64,000 nt of DNA from Spartinivicinus marinus (GCF_026309355.1 NZ_JAPJZK010000001.1:3058501-3122500), one strand, 5' to 3'. Numbered from the stretch's first letter, positions 19,465-28,563 are shown. Program-made: numbers and translations. Notes: generated by a model not told the origin, from the letters alone.

Positions 19465-22041
19465 TTATAATCTGGGGTCAACTGGTTCTGTCGTCGAGGC
19501 CACTAACCCAACAATGCATTCATGAATTTCACGCAATGGTTTTTTCTTAACAAAGCGTTCAAGTGCTTCAATACCAAGGGCAAACTCTCTCAAAGCTAAA
19601 CGACGTTTCTTACCCAAACTACGTTTTTTTAATTCATGTAAATGCTCTGGCATTGAATAATTAGGCCCATAAATAATGCGTAAATATTCTGGTCCTCTGA
19701 CTTTTAACGCCGGTTGAACCCACCCATTTTCACCTTTACAGATAAATTCCATGGGTTTGACTACAATACCTTCACCGCCATTGGCGACTAAACGGTGCCA
19801 CCAATCGATAGCCTGTTTCTGCTCATCGACTAACGTTAAATCCACTACTTTATATGCAGTGGCTTGAAGCAACCCATTACTGTTATCAGCCAGTTGCTTT
19901 ATTAAACTCATATGCCATAGATGATCTTTATCACTATGCACTGCACCTTCGGTAGCCATGATATGGAAGGGGGCTAGTTTGATATCAGCTAATCCATTCA
20001 CAGGCCAACAATAGTGCTGATAAGACTCACGAAATGCTTTCGCATTTTCTACGGCAGCTGTTGTTTTTTGTAACAGGGTCTTTACTGTTAGGCCACGGTT
20101 TTCTGCTTTTTTTAAAGTTTCAGCTATTGCTGGATAAATAGCATTAGCTGCACTACCCACAGAGGCATATTGCTGCCTGATTAATTCCATCGCTTTGGCA
20201 GACCAGGGCATTAATTCGCAGTCTAATGTCATCCAGTCGGTATTTAACTCATCCCATAAACCTGCTTGAGCAACGCTGTTAGCCACTTGATCGATAAATT
20301 CAGCTTCTAACTGCTTGTCATTAAAAAAGCGTCGGCCAGTTCTGGTGTAACAAATTCCTTGTTCACCTGATGTGATACCAAACCGTTTTTCTGCAACGTC
20401 AGCTGTCTTACATACTTGCACAATTGCCCGAGAGCCCATATGTTTTTCTTCACAAACTACCTGTAGTACACCCTGACTTTCGTAATAATCAAAAGCTTCT
20501 TGTGGGTGCTCCAATAATTCAGGTAATTCACTGGTGGCACAAGGTGACATCGTCGGTGGCAAATAATTTAACCACTTAGGATGTACAGTAAAGCGACTTA
20601 ATTGCTCTAACGCTGCCGCTGCATAGTAAGGCTCTACACAAATTGAATTCTTAATGCTGGTTTTGATAAAGCGTTTGCCTGTGACGTCTTCAATATTTAA
20701 AACTTCGTCATCCTGTTGCTGAGAAGATAATGATGACTCAGGATTTAAAGGCGTAGATGGCTCATAATAAACCTGTTTTGCCGGTACGCTTAATAGCTCT
20801 TTTTCTGGGTAGCGCATCGCAGTTAATTCACCACCAAATACACAACCTGTATCCAAACAAATAGTGTTATTAAAAAACTCAGCTTCAGGTACTGGGGTAT
20901 GACCATATACGACCAGTGCTTTACCGCGATAATCCTTAGCCCAGTTATAACGCACAGGTAAACCGTATTCGTCTTTTTCGCCTGTGGTTTCACCATATAA
21001 AGCGAATGAGCGAACGGTACCAGAACCGCGGCCTTGATAGGCTTCTTTCATTCCTGCATGAGCAACCACCAGCTTGCCATCATCTAGAACAAAGTGGCTA
21101 ACCAGGCTATTGATAAAGTCTTTCACTTTTTCAATAAATTCCGGTGTTTCTTCAGCCAATTGTTCCATAGTTTCAGCCAAGCCATGACTTAAATTGACAT
21201 TTTTGCCAGATAGTTTTCGCAGTAATTTATTTTCATGGTTGCCAGGAATACAAATAGCGGCATTCTGGGCCACCATATCCATTACCAGTCTTAATACATG
21301 GTTGCTTTTCGGTCCACGGTCAACCAAGTCGCCTAAAAATATAACTTTGCGGCCTTCAGGGGCTGTTACCTGGAAAGTAAGCTTGTGATTATCAGTTTGA
21401 GTAATTTGATAGCCCAGCTTTTCCAGTAATATTATTAATTCATCGAAACAGCCATGAATATCGCCAATAATATCAAACGGTCCTTGTTCATATTTTTTGT
21501 TAGTCCAAAGTGGTACTCGCTTAATCTGTGCTTTTTCAACTTGCTCTGGACTTAATGCATAGGTATGACGAAAGCCTTCTTTTTTCAGTCGTTTTAACGA
21601 ACTTCTTAATTGTCTGGCTTGGTTGCGAACTACATGAGGACCAAATTGACGATCAGGTCGAGACTGATTTCGCTCATGGCATTCTTTTTCAGGAGTATTT
21701 AAAACCACAGCTACAGGCAAGCAATGATTGGCTTTGGCAATTTTTAGTAATGATTTTCTTGCTTCAGCCTGTACATTGGTAGCATCAATAACGGTAAGCA
21801 GCCCTCGCTGTAGGCGCTTATCGGCGATTAAATGCAAAACCTCAAAAGCTTCTTTTGATGCGCTTTGGTCATTTTCATCGTCAGCCACTAAACCACGACA
21901 AAAATCGGAAGAGATAATTTCTGTTGGTAAAAAATGCTGCTTAGCAAAGGTAGACTTACCGGAGCCAGATGCCCCCATTAACATGACCAGGGAAAGCTCA
22001 GGAATTTCGATAGTGTGTTTTGGTAAATTTGAATCTGTCAT
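19465..22041 (-). CDS. pnkp: Polynucleotide kinase-phosphatase/RNA ligase Pnkp
   Basis: Pnkp heals and seals cut RNA. The 858-residue protein has three modules in family order. The 5' kinase has P-loop GASGSGKST at 23-31. The metallophosphatase that removes 2',3'-cyclic phosphate ends has GDIHGC at 193-198, GDLVDRGP, GNHE at 267-270 and GHTPVP. The C-terminal nucleotidyltransferase/ligase module has the predicted adenylated lysine Lys533 in EEKHMGSRA and a late EGIVVKP motif. The ligase module of bacterial Pnkp needs Hen1, encoded next. All key motifs appear intact. A candidate sigma-54 promoter lies about 45 bases upstream of the start. Confidence 0.95.
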   Translation of the reverse strand: MTDSNLPKHTIEIPELSLVMLMGASGSGKSTFAKQHFLPTEIISSDFCRGLVADDENDQSASKEAFEVLHLIADKRLQRGLLTVIDATNVQAEARKSLLKIAKANHCLPVAVVLNTPEKECHERNQSRPDRQFGPHVVRNQARQLRSSLKRLKKEGFRHTYALSPEQVEKAQIKRVPLWTNKKYEQGPFDIIGDIHGCFDELIILLEKLGYQITQTDNHKLTFQVTAPEGRKVIFLGDLVDRGPKSNHVLRLVMDMVAQNAAICIPGNHENKLLRKLSGKNVNLSHGLAETMEQLAEETPEFIEKVKDFINSLVSHFVLDDGKLVVAHAGMKEAYQGRGSGTVRSFALYGETTGEKDEYGLPVRYNWAKDYRGKALVVYGHTPVPEAEFFNNTICLDTGCVFGGELTAMRYPEKELLSVPAKQVYYEPSTPLNPESSLSSQQQDDEVLNIEDVTGKRFIKTSIKNSICVEPYYAAAALEQLSRFTVHPKWLNYLPPTMSPCATSELPELLEHPQEAFDYYESQGVLQVVCEEKHMGSRAIVQVCKTADVAEKRFGITSGEQGICYTRTGRRFFNDKQLEAEFIDQVANSVAQAGLWDELNTDWMTLDCELMPWSAKAMELIRQQYASVGSAANAIYPAIAETLKKAENRGLTVKTLLQKTTAAVENAKAFRESYQHYCWPVNGLADIKLAPFHIMATEGAVHSDKDHLWHMSLIKQLADNSNGLLQATAYKVVDLTLVDEQKQAIDWWHRLVANGGEGIVVKPMEFICKGENGWVQPALKVRGPEYLRIIYGPNYSMPEHLHELKKRSLGKKRRLALREFALGIEALERFVKKKPLREIHECIVGLVASTTEPVDPRL

Positions 22042-22097
22042 AAAACCTGTTACTACTTAACTAAAAGCTTTAATTCTTAATTTCTGATATTTCTGCA

Positions 22098-22114
22098 GGC
22101 AGTTATTGTGCCAA
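22098..22114 (-). promoter_or_regulatory. Candidate sigma-54 promoter for pnkp-hen1
   Basis: On the minus strand TTGGCAC is followed, at the correct spacing, by CTGCC (consensus YTGGCACG-N4-TTGCW). The GG and GC dinucleotides are in the right register, while the -12 element differs from consensus at its first and last base. It would start RNA near 22087 and leave a leader of about 45 bases. Confidence 0.5.
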
Positions 22115-22201
22115 CATAGGGCTTTGAGGCTATATAGCTGTTTTTGATAGGCTTTTTCTTTGTGTGGGAGTTGTGAGGGATGCTTGGTGGAGTGAAATAT
22201 T

Positions 22202-22217
22202 ATCTATTAAGATAGAT
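22202..22217. promoter_or_regulatory. Possible enhancer-binding site upstream of pnkp
   Basis: ATCTAT and ATAGAT flank TAAG, giving a 6-bp inverted repeat about 115-130 bases before the predicted sigma-54 start site. This is the usual distance for an activator site. The remaining sequence of the gap 22042-22493 shows only a G9 tract at 22459-22467. Confidence 0.3.
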
Positions 22218-22493
22218 GATGAACTATATGGATTGTGTTTAGAGAGGACTGGTTAAAAACTAGGCTTTCTGTTTTATTGGAAATTGTCACAAAAGTTAGC
22301 GGATATGGAGTAACAGGGTATTCTAAAGCTGCAATATGGCTGTTGCTTTAGCTCTTGATAGGCCAGGGATGGCATTTCAAGAGCGGCGGAAGAATGGCCT
22401 GTTGCTCATTATTGGACACTAGACTTATTTTAAACACCCTTTTGCGACAGCCTCTAAAGGGGGGGGGCTGGATAGTGCTAATTCTTTATCAGT

Positions 22494-23114
22494 CTAATCC
22501 TCCTGCAACCATCCCGACAGTTTCACCCGTAATTCATCGACACCTGTTTTCTTTAATGCTGAAAACAGTTGAACACTCATTGGGTTATGGTAACTGCCAA
22601 TAATTGACTGCAGTTTATTCAACGCTTGCTTGGCTGCTCCGTATTTCAACTTATCGGCTTTAGTGAGCAGAATATGTAATGGCATTTCACAAGAGTTGGA
22701 CCATTGCATCACCATCAAATCAAACTCTTTTAGTGGATGACGAATATCCATCATTAGTACTATACCCATTAAGCACTGGCGCTGGCTTAAGTACTGCTCC
22801 AGGTGATACTGCCATTGCTTTTTCATTTCTTCAGGTACTTTGGCATAACCATAACCGGGTAAATCAACTAAGCGCTGTTGATCAGAAATGGAGAAAAAAT
22901 TAATCAACTGGGTGCGACCTGGCGTTTTACTGGTTCGGGCTAATTTTTTGGAGCCAGTTAAAGTATTAAGTGCGCTAGACTTTCCAGCATTGGAACGGCC
23001 TGCAAAGGCAACCTCATAACCAGTATCTTCAGGGCATTGGGATAAATTACTGGCGCTGGTTAAAAATTGTGCTTTTTGGAAGTTGATAAGATTGCTTTGA
23101 TTTGGCTCAGTCAT
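22494..23114 (-). CDS. engB: Ribosome biogenesis GTPase EngB (YsxC/YihA)
   Basis: EngB is an essential small GTPase needed for assembly of the 50S subunit. The 206-residue protein shows G1 [12 protein letters not shown], a threonine-containing switch ([13 protein letters not shown]), G3 [11 protein letters not shown] and G4 LTKADKL. Length and motifs are typical. It is transcribed divergently from cytochrome c4, the same pair seen near dsbA in Pseudomonas. Confidence 0.96.
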   Translation of the reverse strand: MTEPNQSNLINFQKAQFLTSASNLSQCPEDTGYEVAFAGRSNAGKSSALNTLTGSKKLARTSKTPGRTQLINFFSISDQQRLVDLPGYGYAKVPEEMKKQWQYHLEQYLSQRQCLMGIVLMMDIRHPLKEFDLMVMQWSNSCEMPLHILLTKADKLKYGAAKQALNKLQSIIGSYHNPMSVQLFSALKKTGVDELRVKLSGWLQED

Positions 23115-23238
23115 ATTGGTCGTCAGCTACATAATAATACTGGGTTGAATTACGAGCGCCTAACAGAGTATTGCCTGCAGAATCTAGGGGCAAGCGAGAT
23201 TATACATAACTTTATGAAGTATTCGGGCTCGGACAGCG

Positions 23239-23268
23239 TTCACGTTGCGGCAGAGAATAGTATATAAT
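23239..23268 (+). promoter_or_regulatory. Candidate promoter for cytochrome c4
   Basis: A TATAAT -10 box at 23263-23268 lies 18 bases from a weak TTCACG -35 box at 23239-23244 in the divergent engB/cytochrome c4 gap. It would leave a leader of about 210 bases. No other structure was recognised between 23115 and 23489. Confidence 0.35.
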
Positions 23269-23489
23269 GGCGCCGATTTGCCATAGTAGGTGATGAAATA
23301 GTGATACTGCCGACTGACTCATCGTCTATGGTCTATAAAAAATTGCTTAACAAAGGTCTTGGTAGTGCATAGCTAATACAAAAAGTATAGCTTTAGTAAA
23401 CAGGGCTACTGTTAACATACTTGATAAACTGTCGTGTAGCCCGGGCTGGGTGTACTGCAATATCAACGTAATAAAGTTTGGATTAGCTG

Positions 23490-24131
23490 ATGAAAAAAGT
23501 TTTGATAGGCGTGATGTTGACAATCGGTGTGACAGGCCTGGCCCATGCCGCTGGTGACAAGAACGCAGGAAAAGAGAAAGCGGCTGTTTGTGGTGCCTGT
23601 CATGGGCCAACTGGTGTTAGTGCTGCAGATAACTTCCCCAACCTTGCAGGGCAAGGTGAGCGTTACTTAATCAAACAAATTACTGATATTAAGAGCAAAA
23701 AGCGGGTTGTGCTGGAAATGACAGGCATGACAGATAACTTATCTGAGCAGGATATTGCTGATATTGCCGCTTTTTATGCTAGTCAATCAGCGCCTTTAAG
23801 CGTGGTACCAAAAAGTAAAGTTGAGCCAAAAGACAGTAAAGGTACGGTTGACTTAAAGCTAGCTGAAAGAATTTACCGTGCAGGTGACTTGAAGAAAGGA
23901 ATACCCGCCTGTACAGCTTGCCATATGCCAACGGGCAAAGGTAATGCGTATGCTGGGTTCCCGCACTTGGCAGGGCAGCATGCTAAATATATTGCTAAGC
24001 AGCTAACAGACTTCCGTGAAGGCGATCGAACCAATGACGGTGACAGTAAAATTATGCGGGCAGTTGCTGAAAAATTAAGCAATAAAGAGATTCAGGCTCT
24101 TTCTTACTATGTACAAGGTTTGTACAAGTAG
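23490..24131 (+). CDS. Diheme cytochrome c4
   Basis: This periplasmic electron carrier passes electrons to terminal oxidases. A signal peptide (LIGVMLTIGVTGLAHA) is followed by two cytochrome c domains. Each has a heme site, CGACH at 34-38 and CTACH at 141-145, and each has a later methionine-ligand region (EMTGM, KIMRAV). The 213-residue length fits cytochrome c4. In Pseudomonas cytochrome c4 sits between engB and dsbA; here a pilin and a hypothetical gene intervene before dsbA. Confidence 0.94.
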   Translation: MKKVLIGVMLTIGVTGLAHAAGDKNAGKEKAAVCGACHGPTGVSAADNFPNLAGQGERYLIKQITDIKSKKRVVLEMTGMTDNLSEQDIADIAAFYASQSAPLSVVPKSKVEPKDSKGTVDLKLAERIYRAGDLKKGIPACTACHMPTGKGNAYAGFPHLAGQHAKYIAKQLTDFREGDRTNDGDSKIMRAVAEKLSNKEIQALSYYVQGLYK

Positions 24132-24150
24132 TATCTGGTTTTGAATGACA

Positions 24151-24186
24151 CATAAGAAAGGGCGCTTACCAGCACCCTTTCTTATG
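24151..24186. terminator. Terminator between convergent cytochrome c4 and 24222 gene
   Basis: A perfect 12-bp stem (CATAAGAAAGGG at 24151-24162 with its complement at 24175-24186) has a 12-base loop. The pyrimidine-rich second arm supports use in the plus direction. Confidence 0.7.
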
Positions 24187-24221
24187 TTCTAGGCCTATCA
24201 GCAACAAGCAATGTAAAACGC

Positions 24222-24755
24222 TTACTCTTGCTCTTTTGGCCCTAGCTCTATTTTTGATAGAACCTGTTCAAACTCCACACAGCTTTCTCTTACCGCACAC
24301 ACGACCATGGCTTCAACTACCCAAGGGCCTTTAAAGGCAACATAATTTTTCTCAATGGTTTCGTATTTTTGTAGGACTGTTTTGGTTTCCGAAACAGCAA
24401 ACTGTTCTCCCGCAATCTTTATCTCATAGACTGCTTTAATAGGTTCTGTAGTGCCTTCGTATTTAGTTTGTTTCTGAAACTCTACAGGTGTTTGGGCATC
24501 GCCGTCATTGGGTGAAACCGCAATAGCAAATACACTTAAAGTACGATCTTTATGAGCCTCGAAATGGTCTTGATCATCAAGCTGAGCCACATAAGTAGTT
24601 TTGCCTTGGTTCTCTTGTTTGCTTTGGATATTTGACTCAGTAATGCTCCAGTTGCTGGGTAGGATAAGATGAACTATAGCTGGCTGACGATCATCTCCCC
24701 AGGCAGTAGCAGCAATTAAGCAATAGCTCATAAAAACTGATGATATGACTTTCAC
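24222..24755 (-). CDS. Exported protein of unknown function
   Basis: This 177-residue protein is not recognised. It starts at GTG 24755, with AAGGAG seven bases upstream. A signal peptide (about 1-20, ending ATAWGDD) predicts export. The mature part is mostly beta-like and polar, with two cysteines near the C-terminus (VCAVRESC) that could form a disulfide in the periplasm, consistent with the nearby dsbA. It is convergent to cytochrome c4. No function is proposed. Confidence 0.7.
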   Translation of the reverse strand: MKVISSVFMSYCLIAATAWGDDRQPAIVHLILPSNWSITESNIQSKQENQGKTTYVAQLDDQDHFEAHKDRTLSVFAIAVSPNDGDAQTPVEFQKQTKYEGTTEPIKAVYEIKIAGEQFAVSETKTVLQKYETIEKNYVAFKGPWVVEAMVVCAVRESCVEFEQVLSKIELGPKEQE

Positions 24756-24912
24756 AAGGTACTCCTTCTAAAGTAAGGCTATCGCATCACCTGCAATGGT
24801 AGTTGGCTGTTAAATATAATAGTTAAATAATTAAGTAAAGCCTTAAAAATAGAGAAATATAAAATAGCCAAATGTAAGGCTAGTGATATAACTGAAGCGA
24901 CTAATCAGTAGT

Positions 24913-24926
24913 TTTTGGTACCAAAA
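24913..24926. promoter_or_regulatory. 14-bp palindrome upstream of the pilin gene
   Basis: TTTTGGTACCAAAA is a perfect palindrome 73 bases before the pilin ATG and could be an operator. A sigma-54 promoter, common for pilA genes, was looked for and not found in correct register. Confidence 0.3.
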
Positions 24927-24999
24927 TCAGCGCTATCCAATGTTTAATACTACACTTAGTAGATAACCTCTATTTATATTATTGACTGTTATTATATTA

Positions 25000-25452
25000 A
25001 TGAAATCTTTTAAGCAAACAGGCTTTACTTTAATTGAGTTAATGATTGTTGTAGCAATTATTGGCATTCTGGCGGCAATTGCTATTCCATCTTATTTAAA
25101 CTACACCATTCGCGCTAAAACGACAGAGATATTAAACTTTGCCAGCACAGGTAAAGCCGACTTACTGGATGCTTATGTTGGCTTGGGTAGTATGCCGCAA
25201 ACTGCGGATTTAGCGGTTGCCGATCTAATTAGCAAGATGGAAGACTCTGTATATATTAGTATTGCTAATGCTATTCGAGACAGTGATACACAAATGACGA
25301 TTCGGGCAACACTGACGAATGAGTTAGGCTCTGGCCTGCAAGGGCAAACCTGGGACTTCCGTTATGTTGTGCAATCAGGAGGCACAGGGATCACGCTTAA
25401 CTGTTCTTCCGCCACTTTAAACGTAACCTACCGACCTGCCTCTTGCCGTTAG
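25000..25452 (+). CDS. Type IV pilin-like protein
   Basis: This 150-residue prepilin has a short leader MKSFKQTG cut before Phe9, the [20 protein letters not shown] hydrophobic helix with Glu at mature position 5, and two C-terminal cysteines (in TLNCSSA and PASC) forming the usual D-region loop. The start was moved to ATG 25000, because the open frame upstream adds six residues that break the leader pattern. It may be a major or minor pilin. No assembly genes are nearby and the ribosome-binding site is poor. Confidence 0.88.
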   Translation: MKSFKQTGFTLIELMIVVAIIGILAAIAIPSYLNYTIRAKTTEILNFASTGKADLLDAYVGLGSMPQTADLAVADLISKMEDSVYISIANAIRDSDTQMTIRATLTNELGSGLQGQTWDFRYVVQSGGTGITLNCSSATLNVTYRPASCR

Positions 25453-25717
25453 TCGTTCTACTCCACGCCAGGCATACAAATATTGCGTTAAAATCTAGCT
25501 GAAAAAACTTGCACTTAAAGTTGGTGATGTGTATTTAGTGAGCATATTAGGGGTGCCTTTAATGTTAATGGTTACTTCCGTGAAACGCTAAAGCTAATAA
25601 GCCTATTATTATTGGTTGATGAAAATAACGCTATTTGCTTGATTAGAGCAACCTTTTTAGTAAAGCTACTGTCAAACCACAATCATTATTTATCAACAAC
25701 CTGGAGTGAAGCAGACT

Positions 25718-26428
25718 ATGGTGAAAAAATTCAGCCGTGCCCTTGTGTTATTGGTGACAATGCCTTTAGCCGCGGTAGCCGCTCAGTTCGAGGAAGGTAA
25801 GCACTATGTTAAGTTGCCTGAGTCAGTTCCAACCGTTGACCCAGCAAAAATAGAGGTAGCAGAGCTGTTTTGGTATGGCTGTCCGCACTGTTATAAGTTA
25901 GAGCCATTAGTAAAGCCATGGTCAGCTAAATTACCTGATGATGTTGAATTTGTGAAAATACCTGCAACCTTTGGTGGTTTGTGGAATAAGCATGCGCAAC
26001 TGTTTTATGCCATAGAAGCCCTTAAGCTGGATGATAAAGCTCATGATGCAGTATTTGCGGCTTTCCATACCAATAACAATAAACTGGATACACCAGAAAA
26101 AATGGCCAAGCTTTTAGCGAAGCTTGGAGTAGAAGAAGAAAAGTTCATGAAACAGTACAAGTCGTTTGGGGTTGCTAACCAACTTCGCTTGGCAAGCTCT
26201 AAAGGGCGTGGCTATCGTGCGACAGGAGTTCCCGCTATTATTATTAATGGAAAGTACCGAACAGGAGCAGCCATGGCAGGCGGTGAGCAAAAAATGCTGG
26301 AAGTGGCTGAATACCTGGTTGAACAGGAACGAAAGCTAACCTCAACGGCTAGCCAAAGCGGTACTGAACAGCAAGAAAGTACAGAGTCTGTAAAGGAAAA
26401 GCGCACAGAGTCAGCAGCTGCTGAGTAG
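25718..26428 (+). CDS. dsbA: Thiol:disulfide interchange protein DsbA
   Basis: DsbA introduces disulfide bonds into exported proteins in the periplasm. The 236-residue product has a signal peptide ending at AVAA, a thioredoxin fold with catalytic Cys55-Pro-His-Cys58 (in FWYGCPHCYKLEP), and the cis-proline loop ATGVPAI. ATG 25718 is preferred over an upstream GTG. The last about 35 residues are a polar, low-complexity tail rich in S, T, E and Q, longer than in most DsbA proteins. The EEP gene follows 33 bases later, as in Pseudomonas. Confidence 0.94.
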   Translation: MVKKFSRALVLLVTMPLAAVAAQFEEGKHYVKLPESVPTVDPAKIEVAELFWYGCPHCYKLEPLVKPWSAKLPDDVEFVKIPATFGGLWNKHAQLFYAIEALKLDDKAHDAVFAAFHTNNNKLDTPEKMAKLLAKLGVEEEKFMKQYKSFGVANQLRLASSKGRGYRATGVPAIIINGKYRTGAAMAGGEQKMLEVAEYLVEQERKLTSTASQSGTEQQESTESVKEKRTESAAAE

Positions 26429-26461
26429 TTTCTATGTCCTAAAGCTGGTAGTTAATCAAGC

Positions 26462-27358
26462 ATGTTCAGTCGGTCTCGATGGCGAAGGAAACCACAGATG
26501 TTGCGTACTTCGGTAAGGACGCTAAAGCAGTTTGTTACCTCTCAAGTGCAAGTGGCACCTGAGCTAGCTCACACTGAGTTTGAGTCTGAGCATGCTGAAT
26601 TTAAATCCTGTTTAACGGAAAAAGACACCCTAAGATTGCTGAGCTTTAACATCCAGGTGGGCATTAATACTCAGCACTACCGTCATTATGTCACCCGGGG
26701 GTGGCAGCATGTATTACCTCATCATGGGCGTGATGAAAATCTAAACCGAATTAGTCACTTATTACGTGATTATGACTTAGTTGCTATTCAGGAAGCGGAT
26801 GGGGGTAGCATTCGCTCTGGTCATATTAACCAAATTGAGTATCTGGCTCGTCGAGCAGGCTTTCCTTTTTGGTATCAGCAGTTAAACCGTAACCTGGGTA
26901 AGCTCGCTCAACATAGTAATGGGCTGCTAAGTCGAGTCGATCCTGATATTTTAGAAGACCATAAACTTCCCGGTCGATTTCCCGGTAGAGGGGCTATTGT
27001 CGCTAAACTAGGTCATGGTAACTCTGCATTATTAGTTGTAATGATGCATTTATCGTTAAGTAGCCGCAGTAGAAATCGACAGCTGTCTTATGTCCGAGAG
27101 CTGGTGGGCGATCACCCTAAAGTAATCTTAATGGGTGACATGAATACCCATGCTGAGCAGCTTCTTGACCACTCACCGCTGAGTAATACTAATCTGGTAT
27201 CCGTGCAAAATAACCTGAATACTTTCCCAAGCTGGCAGCCCAACCGCGCTTTAGATCATATATTGGTGAGCAAAAATTTACAGGTTAAGAACATAAATGT
27301 AGTTGATATGCCAATGTCTGATCATTTGCCAGTAGCCCTTGAGTTAAAGCTTTCATAA
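26462..27358 (+). CDS. Endonuclease/exonuclease/phosphatase family protein
   Basis: The 298-residue protein belongs to the EEP superfamily. LLSFNIQVG, the metal glutamate in IQEADGG, GDMNTH and the final SDHLPV give all the catalytic positions, so it should be an active phosphodiesterase or phosphatase, though its substrate is unknown. Residues about 1-55 are basic then acidic and not conserved. It follows dsbA directly, matching the dsbA-linked EEP gene of Pseudomonas. An insertion element starts 14 bases after its stop codon. Confidence 0.88.
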   Translation: MFSRSRWRRKPQMLRTSVRTLKQFVTSQVQVAPELAHTEFESEHAEFKSCLTEKDTLRLLSFNIQVGINTQHYRHYVTRGWQHVLPHHGRDENLNRISHLLRDYDLVAIQEADGGSIRSGHINQIEYLARRAGFPFWYQQLNRNLGKLAQHSNGLLSRVDPDILEDHKLPGRFPGRGAIVAKLGHGNSALLVVMMHLSLSSRSRNRQLSYVRELVGDHPKVILMGDMNTHAEQLLDHSPLSNTNLVSVQNNLNTFPSWQPNRALDHILVSKNLQVKNINVVDMPMSDHLPVALELKLS

Positions 27359-27372
27359 CGCTGAATATATTA

Positions 27373-28381
27373 ATATTAACGCGATGCTCGACTTTTAATA
27401 ACTTGAAATGACAAACCCTAACCCCATCCTAAGTTTGCGAAAACAGGGATATCAAGGAAAGGGAATGTCACTGGAAGAGTTTATCATAACTACTTATTGT
27501 TGGGTCGATGATGTTTTAACTGATTTATTAAAACAACGGCGATTACGTCAGCGAGGAATTAAGCCCTCACTGTCGGATGCAGAAGTCATTACCATGGAGT
27601 TAATTGGTGAATTTCAAGGCCTTGATGCTGATACCGCTATCTGGAAATACTTCAAAGAGCATTGGAAAGCGTATTTTCCAGGCATAGGCTCAAGAAGCCA
27701 GTTTGCTAAACAAGCTGCTAATTTATGGGCGATAAAACAACAATTACAAAAGCAAGTAACAGCTGAGCTGGGTACTATTAATGATCCTATACATGTTGTC
27801 GATGGTTTTCCTTTGCCTGTTAGCCACTTTAAACGTGCAAGAAATTGCCGCCGCTTTAAAGAAGAGGCTGAGTATGGCTATTGTGCATCCAAGGGGGAAA
27901 CCTATTATGGCTTTGAAGGGCACCTCATTATTGACTTTCATGGAGCCATAGCAGGATTTACATTAACCCCAGCAAGTGATGGCGAAAGGGAAGCTGTATG
28001 GGAGTTAACAGAAGGTATGCCGTCAGGCATGTTGTTAGGGGATAAAGGTTATTTGGGGGCTGAATTTAAAGCTGAATTGTTAGAGTTAAAATCGCTTCAG
28101 CTAGAAACCCCGGTTAGAGATAACATGATTGATCCTTTACCCAAATCCTGGAGGAGCCAGCTTAATCGGTTACGACGACGAGTTGAGACAACCATTGGTC
28201 AGCTAGTAGAGAGGTTTAATATTCAACGGACCAAAGGCAGAACCCTGTGGAGTTTGACTAATCGAATGACCCGCAAGCTGTTATCGCACAGCTTATGTGT
28301 ATTATTTAATAGGAACCAAGGCAATGCTCCACTACAGTTATCTAAATTAATAGGCTGAAAAGTCGAGCATTGCGTTAATAT
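27373..28381 (+). mobile_element. IS982-family insertion sequence, apparently intact
   Basis: A single transposase gene is enclosed by 24-bp terminal inverted repeats (27373-27396 and 28358-28381) that differ at one base: ATATTAACGC(G/A)ATGC, then TCGACTTTT. The total length of about 1.0 kb suits IS982. A target duplication cannot be fixed because the flanks are AT-rich. The element separates the EEP gene from the GGDEF gene, which are neighbours in Pseudomonas. Confidence 0.88.
27408..28358 (+). CDS. IS982-family transposase
   Basis: This 316-residue DDE transposase catalyses cut-and-paste movement of its element. Candidate catalytic acids are seen in VVDGFPLPV, in LLGDKGYLG and in RRRVETTIGQLVERF, in the order and spacing of the IS982 group. 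The N-terminal part (IITTYCWVDDVLTDLL) is also typical. No frameshift or early stop is present, so the enzyme may be active. The stop codon touches the right terminal repeat. Confidence 0.9.
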   Translation: MTNPNPILSLRKQGYQGKGMSLEEFIITTYCWVDDVLTDLLKQRRLRQRGIKPSLSDAEVITMELIGEFQGLDADTAIWKYFKEHWKAYFPGIGSRSQFAKQAANLWAIKQQLQKQVTAELGTINDPIHVVDGFPLPVSHFKRARNCRRFKEEAEYGYCASKGETYYGFEGHLIIDFHGAIAGFTLTPASDGEREAVWELTEGMPSGMLLGDKGYLGAEFKAELLELKSLQLETPVRDNMIDPLPKSWRSQLNRLRRRVETTIGQLVERFNIQRTKGRTLWSLTNRMTRKLLSHSLCVLFNRNQGNAPLQLSKLIG

Positions 28382-28563
28382 AGAAGACAGCCCACGTTAT
28401 TCTCTATCTACTTTATCTGGTTTTCTATCTTTGGCCTGGTTACTACTTAAGAAGAACCAAACAAGTTTCCCTACACTTGCTTTTTTAGGCCTTACTAAAC
28501 AGCTGACTATACTGATTCTAGGATCTTGAGGTTTTACTAGCAGGCATCAGGGTTGAGCTTACT

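Noticed and set aside
22459-22467. G9 tract as a possible phase-variation switch
   Set aside because: It lies downstream of the engB stop and not in a coding start or promoter that could be switched.
22355-22603. Plus-strand frame overlapping the engB end
   Set aside because: Half of it is antisense to engB and it includes the G9 tract; no start signal.
24880-24999. Sigma-54 promoter for the pilin gene
   Set aside because: TTGGTACC followed by CAGC places GG and GC one base out of register, so it is not accepted.
27360-28395. Target-site duplication of the IS982-like element
   Set aside because: Both flanks contain TTAATAT, but no phase gives a clean equal-length direct repeat next to matching ends, so none is claimed.
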